The notes under the pieces were generated by a model. The model ran no database searches, was not told the origin of the DNA, and saw only the letters and a list, made by a program, of their open reading frames with translations. Positions 26,289-35,485 of a DNA stretch of 64,000 nt are shown here, piece after piece (position 1 is the stretch's first letter; each line of letters starts with the position of its first letter). The stretch covers positions 1 to 64,000 of the forward strand of contig NZ_MCNV01000023.1 of assembly GCF_001718195.1 (NCBI RefSeq), written 5' to 3'. The position numbers and the translations under genes were made by a program. This stretch comes from Paraburkholderia nodosa. GTDB lineage: Bacteria; Pseudomonadota; Gammaproteobacteria; Burkholderiales; Burkholderiaceae.

Positions 26289-27008
26289 TCAGTCCAGAAA
26301 ATCGCAGTTGGCTTCCACGAACAGCGCGAGTTCGATCGAGTGCTGCCGCACGAGCTGCTCGACGCGCTCGGTGTCGCGCGCCTCGAGCGCTTCGATAATG
26401 CGCATGTGCTCCACGATCGAGCGCGACGCGCGATCGCTCTGCGCGATCGTCATGCGCCGGATCGCGCGCACATGCATGAAGATGTTCTTGATGGTGTCGA
26501 CGATGATGGGCGACTTCGATAGCTCCACCAGTGACTGGTGAAACATGATGTTCGCTTCCGAGTACTCCTCTATGTGGTCCGATGGCGTCGAATCGCCGAA
26601 GGTCGCGAACATGCGCCGCAGACCCGCGATGTCGTCGTCCGAGGCGCGTTGCGTGGCGAGGCGCGCGGCGATGCTTTCGAGCGCGGCCCACATATAGATC
26701 ATCTCCACGATCTCCTTGCGCGTCTTGCGCAGGATGTAAACACCGCGGCGCGGCACCGTGCGCAGAAAGCCCTCCTGTTCCAGCAGCGTCATCGCCTCGC
26801 GAACCGGCGTTCGGCTCACGCCGAGCTTCTCAGTCAATTCCTTCTCGTCTAGCCGGATCTCGTCTCGCGAGCGGTAGATGTCGGTTTCGGCAATGGCCTG
26901 CTTGAGCTTCGCGTAAGCCTGATCGCGCAGCGAAGCGGTTGCGTTGATCGGCTCCAGCGTCAAGGTGACCGGGGGCATCCCGGTGACGAATTCTCTTTCG
27001 GCGGACAT
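26289..27008 (-). CDS. GntR-family regulator, FadR/FCD subgroup
   Basis: 239 residues. The winged helix is at 25-95 (DEKELTEKLGVSRTPVREAMTLLEQEGFL, PRRGVYILRKT) and the all-helical FCD ligand domain at about 100-235, with the metal/ligand-type His in HQSLVELS and VRQHSIEL. FCD regulators usually sense small carboxylates. It is next to oxc on the same strand and shares an operator motif with it, so it is the probable oxalate-responsive regulator, likely a repressor because the site overlaps the oxc -10. Confidence 0.9.
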   Translation of the reverse strand: MSAEREFVTGMPPVTLTLEPINATASLRDQAYAKLKQAIAETDIYRSRDEIRLDEKELTEKLGVSRTPVREAMTLLEQEGFLRTVPRRGVYILRKTRKEIVEMIYMWAALESIAARLATQRASDDDIAGLRRMFATFGDSTPSDHIEEYSEANIMFHQSLVELSKSPIIVDTIKNIFMHVRAIRRMTIAQSDRASRSIVEHMRIIEALEARDTERVEQLVRQHSIELALFVEANCDFLD

Positions 27009-27063
27009 CGGTCGTTTGTCTCCAACGTTCTGTTTAGCCGGCGCTGCTGGGTAATTTCATATT

Positions 27064-27080
27064 TCCAATACAATATATCA
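27064..27080. promoter_or_regulatory. Operator-like site upstream of gntR
   Basis: TCCAATACAATATATCA, 56 bases before the gntR start, contains the same ATACAATAT core as the oxc site. It suggests autoregulation of the GntR protein. Inference from pattern match only. Confidence 0.45.
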
Positions 27081-27257
27081 GTACAGCGCTCATGGCTAAG
27101 CGGGGTTTACGCGGACCGGATGCAGGTCTCGCTAGATTGGCCAGCCAATCCTCAATCCATACAGCCTTACTTATATTTTTCTAAAAAAACTTTAACTATC
27201 GGTTATTCATTGGCGCTTCTACTCTTGCTTCACGCCACTCGACATGAGGAGACAGCC

Positions 27258-27620
27258 ATGAGCCACCTGGACACCCGCCAAGATCGTCAACTGGAAGCGC
27301 AGCTGTGCGCGTTCAATACGGCATTCGCCGAACTCGGCCTGCGTTTTCGCTGGGATGCACGTACGCTCTACTCGCTCGCATCGATCGCCGGCGAATATGC
27401 GCGCGTCGCCGCCTATATCGAGACGAATCACCCGCATCTGCTGAAGGCGTACAGCATGGAGTTCCTGTGCGAGGCGATCCTTGCTCGCAAGAACGCACAG
27501 GCGCCCGGTGAATGGCCGCTGGCCGCGCCCGCTCAACGCGGTTCACAGGAATGGGGAATGGCAGCCGCGATGGAGCAGGATTGGCGCGAAGGCGGATTGC
27601 CTGCACTTGCCGGCGCCTGA
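27258..27620 (+). CDS. Small conserved protein, unknown
   Basis: 120 residues from the ATG at 27258, with GAGGAGACAG 3 bases upstream. The sequence is soluble and mostly helical (FNTAFAELGLRFRWDARTLYSLA, EYARVAAYIETNHPHLLKAY, EAILARKNAQ). The 130 bases before it are AT-rich and probably hold its promoter. It is divergent from gntR and converges with the acyl-CoA ligase gene. The family was not recognised; the reading frame is convincing. Confidence 0.72.
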   Translation: MSHLDTRQDRQLEAQLCAFNTAFAELGLRFRWDARTLYSLASIAGEYARVAAYIETNHPHLLKAYSMEFLCEAILARKNAQAPGEWPLAAPAQRGSQEWGMAAAMEQDWREGGLPALAGA

Positions 27621-27734
27621 TGCGCAAGGGCGAAGTGCGAGCCCGATAAAGACGAAACCCGGCTGGATTCGCGCGCGTTAGCGCGCTATCCAGGCGGGCT
27701 CGATATTGAAGGACAACGAAGGAGAACTGCGCGT

Positions 27735-29450
27735 TCAGGCGTTGCGGCGCACCTCGGCCTCTTGTTCCTGCAGCTTGCGCCACAGAATCTTGCCGCTGCC
27801 CGACTTCGGCAGGGCGTCCACGAACTGCACGATGCGCGGCGCTTTGTACGCGGCCATGTTGTCGTGCGCCCAGGCGATGATGTCGTCTTCGTTCACGCTG
27901 CCGGCCTGTTTCGGATCGAGCACAACCACGGCCTTCACGGTCTCGCCGCGGCGCGCGTCCTGGGTACCGATGATGCACACCTCGTTGATCGCCGGATGCC
28001 GGTACATCAGCGCCTCGACCTCGGCCGGCCAGACCTTGTACCCCGACGCGTTGATCATGCGCTTGAGGCGGTCGGTCATGAAGTAATAGCCTTCTTCGTC
28101 GCGCCGCACGAGGTCGCCCGTGCGCAGGAAGCGCTTGCCGTCGCGTTCGATGAACGCTTCGCTCGTCGCCTTGGGGTTGCGCCAGTAGCCCTGCATCACT
28201 TGCGGCGCATGCATGATCAGCTCGCCCGATTCGCCTGGCGGGACCTCCTCCAGCGTGATCGGATCGATCACGCGCGAGTCGACATCGAATACCGGAATGC
28301 CGAGACATTGCGGCTTGGGACGCTGCGGCGGATTGATATGGGTGCCTGCCATCGTTTCCGACATGCCGTAGCCCTCGACGAAGTCGAGCCCGGTGAGATC
28401 CTTGAGCTTCTTGACGACTGCGTCGGGCATCGTCGCGCCGCCGCCGCGCATCCAGGCGAGGCTCGACAGGTCGTACTCGTGAATGCGCGGGTTCGAGATG
28501 AAGTCCACCACCATCGTCGAGATCGCCTGCCAGCCGTTGATGCGGTAATGCTCGATCGCACGCGCTGCAGCGTCGCGATCCCAGCGCGGCAGCAACACCA
28601 CCGTCGAGCCGTTGTAGATCGGACTGTTCATGCCGCCCTGCATACCGGTTACGTGAAAGAGCGGCAGCACCGAAAGCTGTACGGCATCCTGATTGCTTCC
28701 GAACCAGTTGCAACCGCCCACGGCCGTCGCCATCACGCTGCGATGCGTGTGCATGCAGCCTTTGGGCTTGCCCGTCGTGCCCGAGGTGTACGGCATCACG
28801 CAGAGGTCGTCGGGACCGGCGGTCAGCGCGCCGGGTACGCAGCGCGCCTCGAGCACGTCGACCCAGTGCGCAACGCCCGGACCGCTCACAGTGCGCGGTG
28901 CGCTCACGAACTCGGGCGGCGGCGAAAACGGCTCGCACTTCAGATAGTCGCTATACGTCGCAACGAGCAGATGCTGCAGGCCCTCACCTTCCTGCACGAG
29001 CGGCGCAATACGCGGGTAGAGGTCCTGCGCGACGAAAGCCGTGGTCGCGCCGCTGTCTTCCACGTAGTGCGCGAGTTCCTCGGTGAGGTTCATCGGGTTG
29101 ACCGGCACGACCACGGCGTTGGCGCGCAGGATGCCGTAGTAAGCGATGACCCACTGTGGGCTGTTCTGCATGTAGAGCAGCACGCGGTCGCCGGCCTTCA
29201 CGCCGCATTCCTGCTGCAGATAACCGGCTACGCGCTCGGCCTCGTCCTTGAACTGCGCGAATGTGACGGGGGTGTCGTAGAAGACGATGAACGGCTTGTC
29301 GGGATAGCGTGCCGCCGACACCTCTGCGTTATAGAAGAGGTTCGTTTGCGGAATGCTCAGATGCGGGGAAAGATGCGAGGGCCAATGCGGCGAGGCCGGC
29401 AGCGGCGATGACGGTGAATGTGCAGAAGGCGTCGGGGCGGACGTGGACAT
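27735..29450 (-). CDS. AMP-dependent acyl-CoA ligase (medium/long-chain or aromatic acid)
   Basis: 571 residues from the ATG at 29450, with GGAG 6 bases upstream; the first 25 residues are Ser/Pro-rich and of low complexity. The adenylation P-loop is YTSGTTGKPKGCMHTH, A5 is EGYGMSET, A8 is RTGDLVRRDEEGYYFMTDR with RLKRMINASGYKVWPAEVE, and the catalytic Lys is in PKSGSGKILWRKL. It makes an acyl-CoA from a carboxylic acid, ATP and CoA. It is 81 bases after an SDR gene in the same operon, a pairing typical of fatty-acid or side-chain degradation. Substrate unknown. Confidence 0.88.
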   Translation of the reverse strand: MSTSAPTPSAHSPSSPLPASPHWPSHLSPHLSIPQTNLFYNAEVSAARYPDKPFIVFYDTPVTFAQFKDEAERVAGYLQQECGVKAGDRVLLYMQNSPQWVIAYYGILRANAVVVPVNPMNLTEELAHYVEDSGATTAFVAQDLYPRIAPLVQEGEGLQHLLVATYSDYLKCEPFSPPPEFVSAPRTVSGPGVAHWVDVLEARCVPGALTAGPDDLCVMPYTSGTTGKPKGCMHTHRSVMATAVGGCNWFGSNQDAVQLSVLPLFHVTGMQGGMNSPIYNGSTVVLLPRWDRDAAARAIEHYRINGWQAISTMVVDFISNPRIHEYDLSSLAWMRGGGATMPDAVVKKLKDLTGLDFVEGYGMSETMAGTHINPPQRPKPQCLGIPVFDVDSRVIDPITLEEVPPGESGELIMHAPQVMQGYWRNPKATSEAFIERDGKRFLRTGDLVRRDEEGYYFMTDRLKRMINASGYKVWPAEVEALMYRHPAINEVCIIGTQDARRGETVKAVVVLDPKQAGSVNEDDIIAWAHDNMAAYKAPRIVQFVDALPKSGSGKILWRKLQEQEAEVRRNA

Positions 29451-29531
29451 GGCGGGCTCCGTCGGGCAAGACTTGTGAAGAACGCGGCCGCCAACTGCTC
29501 GCTGAGCGCTGGCGCCGCGTACCGTGCGCAA

Positions 29532-30305
29532 TCAGACGATGCTCGCGCCGCCATCCACGGCGAGATATTGACCCGTCATATGCCGAGACGCCCGGCTCGC
29601 GAGAAACACCACGGCGCCCTTGAGATCGTCGTCGTCGCCGAGACGGTGCAGCGGCGTATGGTCGATCACCACCTGTCCCAGCTTATCGAGCAGGCCCGCC
29701 GACATCTTCGAGGGAAAGAAGCCCGGGCAGATCGCGTTCACGTTGATGTTGTACTTGCCCCATTCGGCAGCCAGCGCACGCGTAAAGTTGATGGCCGCCG
29801 CCTTCGAGGTGTTGTACGCGATGGTCTGCATGGGTCCGAGCGCCCCCTTCAGGCCGGCAATCGAAGCCACGTTGATGATCTTGCCACGCTGGCGCGGGAT
29901 CATGCTGCGCTTGCCCACTTCGCGCGCGAGGAAGAACGGCGCGTTCACGTTCAGGTTCATGACCTTGTGCCACGCCTCGTCGGGATAATCCTCCGCAGGG
30001 GCGCCCCACGTGGCGCCCGCATTGTTCACGAGAATGTCGATCTGCCCGCCGGCCGCCAGCGTCTCGTCCACGAGCGGCTTGGCGGCCTCGGCGCGCTGCA
30101 GGTCGCTCACGATCGTGGTCGCCTTGATGCCGAGCGCCTGCAGATGGGCCGCCGCCTCGGCCAGCTCGTCGGCCTTGCGCGCCGTGATCACCACGTGGCA
30201 GCCCATCTCGCCGAGCGCCTGCGCCATCTGTAGACCCAGCCCGCGCGAGCCGCCGGTAATGAGTGCGACCTGACCGCCCAGCTCGAACATTTCCCTGACC
30301 CGCAT
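29532..30305 (-). CDS. Short-chain dehydrogenase/reductase
   Basis: 257 residues, classical SDR. The cofactor motif TGGSRGLG is at 17-24, NNAG at 94-97, catalytic Ser148, Tyr164 and Lys168 (YNTSK) are all present, and the protein ends VDGGASIV. Arg44 and nearby basic residues after beta-2 suggest NADP preference. AAGGAG lies 8 bases before the ATG. It is first in an operon with the acyl-CoA ligase, so 3-hydroxyacyl-CoA or an alcohol of the same pathway is a likely substrate. Confidence 0.88.
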   Translation of the reverse strand: MRVREMFELGGQVALITGGSRGLGLQMAQALGEMGCHVVITARKADELAEAAAHLQALGIKATTIVSDLQRAEAAKPLVDETLAAGGQIDILVNNAGATWGAPAEDYPDEAWHKVMNLNVNAPFFLAREVGKRSMIPRQRGKIINVASIAGLKGALGPMQTIAYNTSKAAAINFTRALAAEWGKYNINVNAICPGFFPSKMSAGLLDKLGQVVIDHTPLHRLGDDDDLKGAVVFLASRASRHMTGQYLAVDGGASIV

Positions 30306-30676
30306 GCTTTCGTCTCCTTGATGTCTGTCGACCGGCCGACGTTCCGGATTGCGGAACGCGATGAGATGCCAAGGATTCTAGCGAGGCCCGCTAGTCAAGA
30401 AAATAGGGAAAAGCACGACCGTTCATTAAACGGCATTTGTGCCTTTGCCGCCGGCGATATGCGGGTTGGGTCGGCTGAAAAAGCAAACATGCGGCGAGTT
30501 AATTGCGCGCGCAACCGTTGCAATCGCGCGACAGCCAGCGTTTTCACCCCTTCACCAAGCGTCTATCATCGGCCCCCCCGGCCGGCATCCACTGGCCCGG
30601 CATACGAAAAATTCGGGCCCCGGCACCCCGGCGGCCCGACGCACTGACAACACGCAGCAGAAGAAAGGATTCCACC
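30306..30676. promoter_or_regulatory. Divergent intergenic region between SDR operon and porin
   Basis: 371 bases holding both promoters. The clearest element is CTAGCG-N5-CGCTAG at 30378-30394, a perfect 6-base inverted repeat 73 bases before the SDR start and a candidate operator. No RNA gene or terminator was recognised. Confidence 0.45.
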
Positions 30677-31783
30677 GTGAGACATACCCAGATCGCATCC
30701 GCCGTCGGCGGCCTCGCCCTCGCATTGGCTTGCCAGCACAGCTTCGCGCAAAGCTCGGTCACGCTGTACGGCATCGTCGACACCAGCATCCGCTACCTCA
30801 CGAACGCCAACGCACACAACGACAACGAGCTGCAGATGACGCAAGGTCCGGTCACCGGCAGCCGCTGGGGCCTGAAGGGCTCCGAGGATCTGGGCGGCGG
30901 CCTCTCGGCCGTATTCCGCCTCGAGAACGGGTTCAATCTCTGGAACGGCCAACTGGCCAGCTCGAATACGCTGTTCAGCCGGATGGCGTACGTGGGGCTG
31001 TCGAGCAACAAGTACGGCACGGTCACGATGGGCCGTCAGAACACGCCCCTGTTCGATCAACTGGGTAACACCTTCGACCCGCTGACCGTAGGCAACTTCG
31101 ACCAGGACGGCTGGCTGCCGGGCGCACTCGGCTACGGTCTGCGTGAGAACAACTCGGTCAAGTACGACGGCAAGTTCGGCGGCCTCGAAGTCGAAGGCAT
31201 GTACAGCTTCGGCGGCGTGGCGGGCAGCGTCGGCGCGAGCAACATGTACGGCTTCACGGCCACCTACGCAGCCGGTCCGGTCTCGCTGCTCGCGGGCTAC
31301 CAGCAGAATAGCGACGCACACAACAACAAGTACCGCGTGGCCAACCTCGGCGCGGTCTATGCGCTCGGTCCTGTGCACCTGTACGGCGGCTGGCTGTGGG
31401 GGCAGGACAATACGGGCGTGGTCGACCAGTACATGGCAGCCGCAAACTCGCCCTCGGCGATCAACTTCGTGACGCCCGTGACGAAAACCAACCGTATCGA
31501 CAACGGTCTCTATGCGGGTGCCACGTGGCAGGTCAGCTCGCCGCTGTTGCTGACCGCAGCGTACTACTACGACCACGCAAAGAACGGCCTGAATGAAGAC
31601 GGCGTGACGCTCAGCACCGGCGTGCGCTACTCGGCAGTCCTGCTGGCCGAGTACTCGCTGTCCAGGCGCACCGAAGTCTATGGCACGGTCGACTTCATGC
31701 GCGGCACCGGTTCGGCAACGGCCGACTTTCCGGGTCGCAACAACCAGACCGGCGTCGCCGTCGGCTTTCGCAACATCTTTTAA
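30677..31783 (+). CDS. Outer-membrane porin (Gram-negative trimeric type)
   Basis: 368 residues from a GTG at 30677, with AAGGA 7 bases upstream. A signal peptide ends QHSFA, followed by the standard start of beta-proteobacterial porins (QSSVTLYGIVDTSIRY). The pattern RWGLKGSEDLGGGLSAVFRLENGF, GLSSNKYGTVTMGRQ (the loop-3 region) and the C-terminal VGFRNIF with terminal Phe are all present. It forms a 16-strand general diffusion channel. Which solute is preferred cannot be told. A strong hairpin lies 92 bases after its stop. Confidence 0.93.
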   Translation: MRHTQIASAVGGLALALACQHSFAQSSVTLYGIVDTSIRYLTNANAHNDNELQMTQGPVTGSRWGLKGSEDLGGGLSAVFRLENGFNLWNGQLASSNTLFSRMAYVGLSSNKYGTVTMGRQNTPLFDQLGNTFDPLTVGNFDQDGWLPGALGYGLRENNSVKYDGKFGGLEVEGMYSFGGVAGSVGASNMYGFTATYAAGPVSLLAGYQQNSDAHNNKYRVANLGAVYALGPVHLYGGWLWGQDNTGVVDQYMAAANSPSAINFVTPVTKTNRIDNGLYAGATWQVSSPLLLTAAYYYDHAKNGLNEDGVTLSTGVRYSAVLLAEYSLSRRTEVYGTVDFMRGTGSATADFPGRNNQTGVAVGFRNIF

Positions 31784-31874
31784 TAGCGGATTGCCTCGCC
31801 GGGTCTGATGACCGGCACGGCGGCGGCGGGGCATCTGGATAGCGCACACGAGTGTCAATGCGCGCCTTCTCAAC

Positions 31875-31906
31875 GCAAACGAGCGGACAAATGCACGCTC
31901 GTTTGC
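31875..31906 (+). terminator. Perfect 11-bp hairpin after the porin gene
   Basis: GCAAACGAGCG (31875-31885) and CGCTCGTTTGC (31896-31906) pair completely around a 10-base loop. It is followed by ATTCATTCATG and not by a pure T run, so it may end transcription weakly or protect the porin message. Confidence 0.4.
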
Positions 31907-31953
31907 ATTCATTCATGCGCATCGATTAACTCATTCGCACATTGAGTGACCTT

Positions 31954-31975
31954 CATTTAAATTACATTTAAATTA
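31954..31975. repeat. Tandem 11-bp direct repeat
   Basis: CATTTAAATTA occurs twice in a row. Each copy contains the palindrome ATTTAAAT. It lies 260 bases before the MFS transporter start in an AT-rich patch and could be a binding site spaced by one helical turn. Confidence 0.55.
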
Positions 31976-32235
31976 CGAATAAAACAAAAAGCTTTCGCAT
32001 TTAGCTGAATCCCCCAGGGATTACTACGGGTTCCAGTCAACATGCATGCAAATGTTTAATGCCGGGCGTACACTGCTGGCGCGTAGCCCATTGCGGGGGG
32101 GCCGCTCCAAGCCACACAATCAAGCCACACAAGGCAATGCCGACACATGCATGAGATCGCGCGAGGTGCGCAAGCGCCAATTGCGATCGACAGGAGACAT
32201 GGCATTGCCCCCAGTATCACAGGAGAACAATCAAC

Positions 32236-33453
32236 ATGAGCTGGACGCGTGAACAGAAGAACGTCACGATCGCGGCGTACCTGGGATGGACGCTCGATGC
32301 ATTCGATTTCTTTCTGATGGTTTTCGTTCTGAAAGACATCGCCACCGAATTCAACACCAAAATCCCCGCAGTGGCTTTTGCCATTACGCTGACACTGGCC
32401 ATGCGTCCGCTGGGCGCGCTGATATTCGGCCGCCTCGCCGACAAATACGGCCGTCGTCCCACGCTGATGGTCAACATCGCGTGCTACTCGATACTCGAAC
32501 TGCTCACGGGCTTCTCGCCCAACCTCGCGACCTTCATCGTCCTGCGTGCGCTCTTCGGCGTCGCGATGGGCGGCGAGTGGGGCGTGGGCTCGGCGCTCAC
32601 CATGGAAACCATTCCGCCCAAGTCGCGCGGCATCATTTCCGGGCTGCTGCAGGCGGGCTATCCGAGCGGCTATCTGCTCGCCTCGATCGTGTTCGGTGTG
32701 CTGTACCAGTACATCGGCTGGCGTGGCATGTTCTTCGTCGGCGTGCTGCCCGCGCTGCTCGTGGTCTATGTGCGTATGCACGTGCCCGAGTCGCCGGCCT
32801 TCAAGGAGATGGAAAAGCGCCCGCGTCCGAGCCTGCTCACCACGCTCAAGCACAACTGGAAGCTCTCCCTGTACGCCATCGTGCTGATGACGGCGTTCAA
32901 CTTCTTCTCGCACGGCACGCAGGATCTGTATCCGACCTTCCTGCGCGAACAGCATCACTTCGATCCTCACACGGTTTCAATCATCACCATCGTGCTCAAT
33001 ATCGGCGCGATCGTGGGTGGCCTCTTCTTCGGTCGGATTTCCGAAAGTATCGGCCGCCGCAAGGCAATCTTCATCGCCGCGCTGATCGCGCTGCCGGTGC
33101 TGCCGCTGTGGGCGTTCTCGCAAGGGCCGGTGCTGCTCGCGCTCGGCGCGTTCCTCATGCAGATTTCGGTGCAGGGCGCCTGGGGCGTGATCCCGGTTCA
33201 CCTCAATGAAATTTCGCCTGACGAAGTGCGTGCGACCTTCCCCGGCCTCGTCTATCAGCTCGGTAACCTGTTCGCTTCGGTGAACGCCACGCTGCAGGCG
33301 TCGCTCGCCGAAACGCACAACCAGGACTACTCGATGGCCATGGCGATCGTCGCCGGCACGGTCGCCATCGTGATCGCTGTGCTGATCCCCTTCAGCCGCG
33401 AACGTCGAGGCATCGACATGACGCAGACCGCGAAAGAGGTGTCGGGCGTCTGA
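32236..33453 (+). CDS. MFS transporter, sialate/lactate (SHS, carboxylate:H+) type
   Basis: 405 residues with about 12 membrane segments. The start YLGWTLDAFDFFLMVFVL is typical of the sialate:H+ symporter family, which includes lactate/pyruvate carriers. The MFS motif GRLADKYGRRPTLM lies between helices 2 and 3, and FGVAMGGEWGVGSALTMETIPPKSRGI follows. AGGAG is 10 bases before the ATG. It likely imports a monocarboxylate; which one is unknown. A good terminator follows at 33496-33531. Confidence 0.85.
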   Translation: MSWTREQKNVTIAAYLGWTLDAFDFFLMVFVLKDIATEFNTKIPAVAFAITLTLAMRPLGALIFGRLADKYGRRPTLMVNIACYSILELLTGFSPNLATFIVLRALFGVAMGGEWGVGSALTMETIPPKSRGIISGLLQAGYPSGYLLASIVFGVLYQYIGWRGMFFVGVLPALLVVYVRMHVPESPAFKEMEKRPRPSLLTTLKHNWKLSLYAIVLMTAFNFFSHGTQDLYPTFLREQHHFDPHTVSIITIVLNIGAIVGGLFFGRISESIGRRKAIFIAALIALPVLPLWAFSQGPVLLALGAFLMQISVQGAWGVIPVHLNEISPDEVRATFPGLVYQLGNLFASVNATLQASLAETHNQDYSMAMAIVAGTVAIVIAVLIPFSRERRGIDMTQTAKEVSGV

Positions 33454-33495
33454 CGTGCCCGCGGCCCCGTAACGCCGCACCGCAGCACCACCATG

Positions 33496-33531
33496 AAAGG
33501 CCGTGCCGGGTTCGCCCGCACGGCCTTTTTT
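33496..33531 (+). terminator. Rho-independent terminator after MFS transporter gene
   Basis: AAAGGCCGTGC pairs with GCACGGCCTTT around a short loop and the second arm runs into a T6 tract. Confidence 0.85.
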
Positions 33532-33651
33532 GCTGGTTTTGACGATGGTCGAACACCCGCGTGCGCACACAGGGTAAGACCTCCTGGCCGCACGGCGCGC
33601 GGCGTTGCATGATGAAAGGCACTCGGTTGCGCTACCGTCCGGAGATCCACT

Positions 33652-35457
33652 ATGAGCGACACGCCCCAGCCCGATCCGGCGAGCCCGGTGGCAGCTTGCG
33701 CACCTCAGGCGGCCCCACCTCAGGCGGCCCCTCCCAACACCGACGGCATCTGGTACGCCTCGTACCCTCCCGGCGTGCCGCGCGAAATCCCCGCAAGCCA
33801 GTACGCCTCGCTCACCCATTACTTCGACGACTGCACGGCGCGCTTCAGCGAGCGCGTCGCCTACGTGAGCGCCGGCTCGCCGATGACCTACGCCGCACTC
33901 GCCCGCAAGGCCACGGCGTTCGCATCCTGGCTGCAAGGCGCGGGCGTGCAGCCAGGCGAGCGAGTCGCGATCATGCTGCCCAACACCTTGCAATATCCGG
34001 TTGCCCTCTTCGGCGCGCTCAAGGCCGGCGCCGTGATCGTCAACGTCAACCCGCTCTACACCGTGCGCGAGCTCGAGCATCAGTTGCAGGACAGCGGCGC
34101 GCAGACCATCGTCGTGTTCGAGAACTTCGCCGCCACGCTCGAAGCGGCGCTGCCCGGCACACAGGTGCAACGCATCGTCGTGACGGCGCTCGGCGACTTG
34201 CTGGGCGAAGGGCTAAACCTCAAGGGCCGCTTCGTCAACGTCATGCTGCGCCACGTGAAGAAGATGGTGCCGCCCTACCACCTGCCGCGTGCCGTGCGCC
34301 TGCTCGACGCACTCGCGCAAGGCGCGCGCGCCCCGCACGCGCCGGTGGCGACCCACGCCGACGATCTCGCGTTCCTCCAGTACACGGGCGGCACCACGGG
34401 TGTCGCGAAGGGCGCGATGCTCACGCACGGCAACGTGCTCGCGAACGTGCAGCAGGCAAAGGCGTGGATTGGCAACCAGTTCGACGCCAACGCCGAGACG
34501 GTGCTTACGCCCTTGCCGCTCTATCACATCTATTCGCTCACCATCAATGCGCTGATCTTCCTCGCACTCGGCGGACGCAACATCCTGATCGCCAATCCGC
34601 GCGACATGAAGCGCGTGATGAAGGTACTGGAGCACGAGACGTTCAGTTGCATCAGCGCGGTCAACACGCTCTATAGCGCGCTGCTCGACAACGCGGCGTT
34701 CCGCCAGCGCGACTTCTCGGGCCTCAAACTCGCGATGGCGGGCGGCATGGCCATGCAGAAGGCCGTTGCCGACCGGTTCCGGGCCGTCACGGGCAAGCCC
34801 GTCGTGGAAGGCTACGGTCTCACCGAGTGCTCGCCGATCGTTTCGATGAATCCCGTCGATATCGCGCATGCAGAGGGAGACGAGGCGCATCCGGAAGGCT
34901 CGATCGGGCTGCCCGCGCCGTCCACGCAGGTGCGCTTTCGCAGGGACAACGGCACGTGGGCCGGCATCGGCGAAGCCGGCGAGCTCTGTGTCAAGGGTCC
35001 GCAAGTGATGAAGGGCTACTGGAATCGCCCGGACGAAACGGCAGAGGTGTTTGCCGACGGGTGGCTCACGACCGGCGACATCGGCATGATGGATGCGCGC
35101 GGTTATATCCGTCTCGTCGACCGCAAGAAGGACATGATTCTCGTGTCGGGATTCAATGTGTATCCGAACGAGATCGAGGACGTGGTCGCGATGCACCCCG
35201 GCGTGCGCGAGGTGGCGGCGATCGGCGTGCCCGATCCGGTGCAGGGCGAGCGCGTGAAGGTGTTCATCGTGAAGCGCGATCCCGCGCTCACGGAAGCCGC
35301 GCTGATCCAGTTCTGCCGCCAGCAGCTCACGGGCTACAAGGTGCCGCGCATCGTGGAGTTCCGTGAGTCGCTGCCGCAATCGACCATCGGCAAGATCCTG
35401 CGCCGCCAGCTGCGCGACGAAGAAATCGCAAAAGCGGCGAAGAAGTCGCAGACATGA
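33652..35457 (+). CDS. Long-chain fatty acid--CoA ligase (FadD-like)
   Basis: 601 residues. An N-terminal Pro/Ala tail contains a duplicated PQAAPPQAAPP. Adenylate-forming motifs follow in order: YTGGTTGVAKGAMLTHGN, EGYGLTECSP, TTGDIGMMDARGYIRLVDRKKDM with the fatty-acid-ligase signature ILVSGFNVYPNEIEDV, and the C-terminal catalytic Lys in PQSTIGKILRRQL. It activates fatty acids for beta-oxidation or lipid synthesis. It is transcribed alone behind the upstream terminator; no partner gene is adjacent on the same strand. Confidence 0.9.
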   Translation: MSDTPQPDPASPVAACAPQAAPPQAAPPNTDGIWYASYPPGVPREIPASQYASLTHYFDDCTARFSERVAYVSAGSPMTYAALARKATAFASWLQGAGVQPGERVAIMLPNTLQYPVALFGALKAGAVIVNVNPLYTVRELEHQLQDSGAQTIVVFENFAATLEAALPGTQVQRIVVTALGDLLGEGLNLKGRFVNVMLRHVKKMVPPYHLPRAVRLLDALAQGARAPHAPVATHADDLAFLQYTGGTTGVAKGAMLTHGNVLANVQQAKAWIGNQFDANAETVLTPLPLYHIYSLTINALIFLALGGRNILIANPRDMKRVMKVLEHETFSCISAVNTLYSALLDNAAFRQRDFSGLKLAMAGGMAMQKAVADRFRAVTGKPVVEGYGLTECSPIVSMNPVDIAHAEGDEAHPEGSIGLPAPSTQVRFRRDNGTWAGIGEAGELCVKGPQVMKGYWNRPDETAEVFADGWLTTGDIGMMDARGYIRLVDRKKDMILVSGFNVYPNEIEDVVAMHPGVREVAAIGVPDPVQGERVKVFIVKRDPALTEAALIQFCRQQLTGYKVPRIVEFRESLPQSTIGKILRRQLRDEEIAKAAKKSQT

Positions 35458-35485
35458 GATGTCGATGCGCTATTGCTAAGGTTGC

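Larger units (their letters stand above)
31784..32235. other. Intergenic region between porin and MFS transporter
   Basis: 452 bases, the first half GC-rich with a perfect hairpin at 31875-31906 and the middle AT-rich with an 11-base tandem repeat. No open frame has a ribosome site or domain. It presumably contains the porin terminator and the transporter promoter. Confidence 0.5.
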
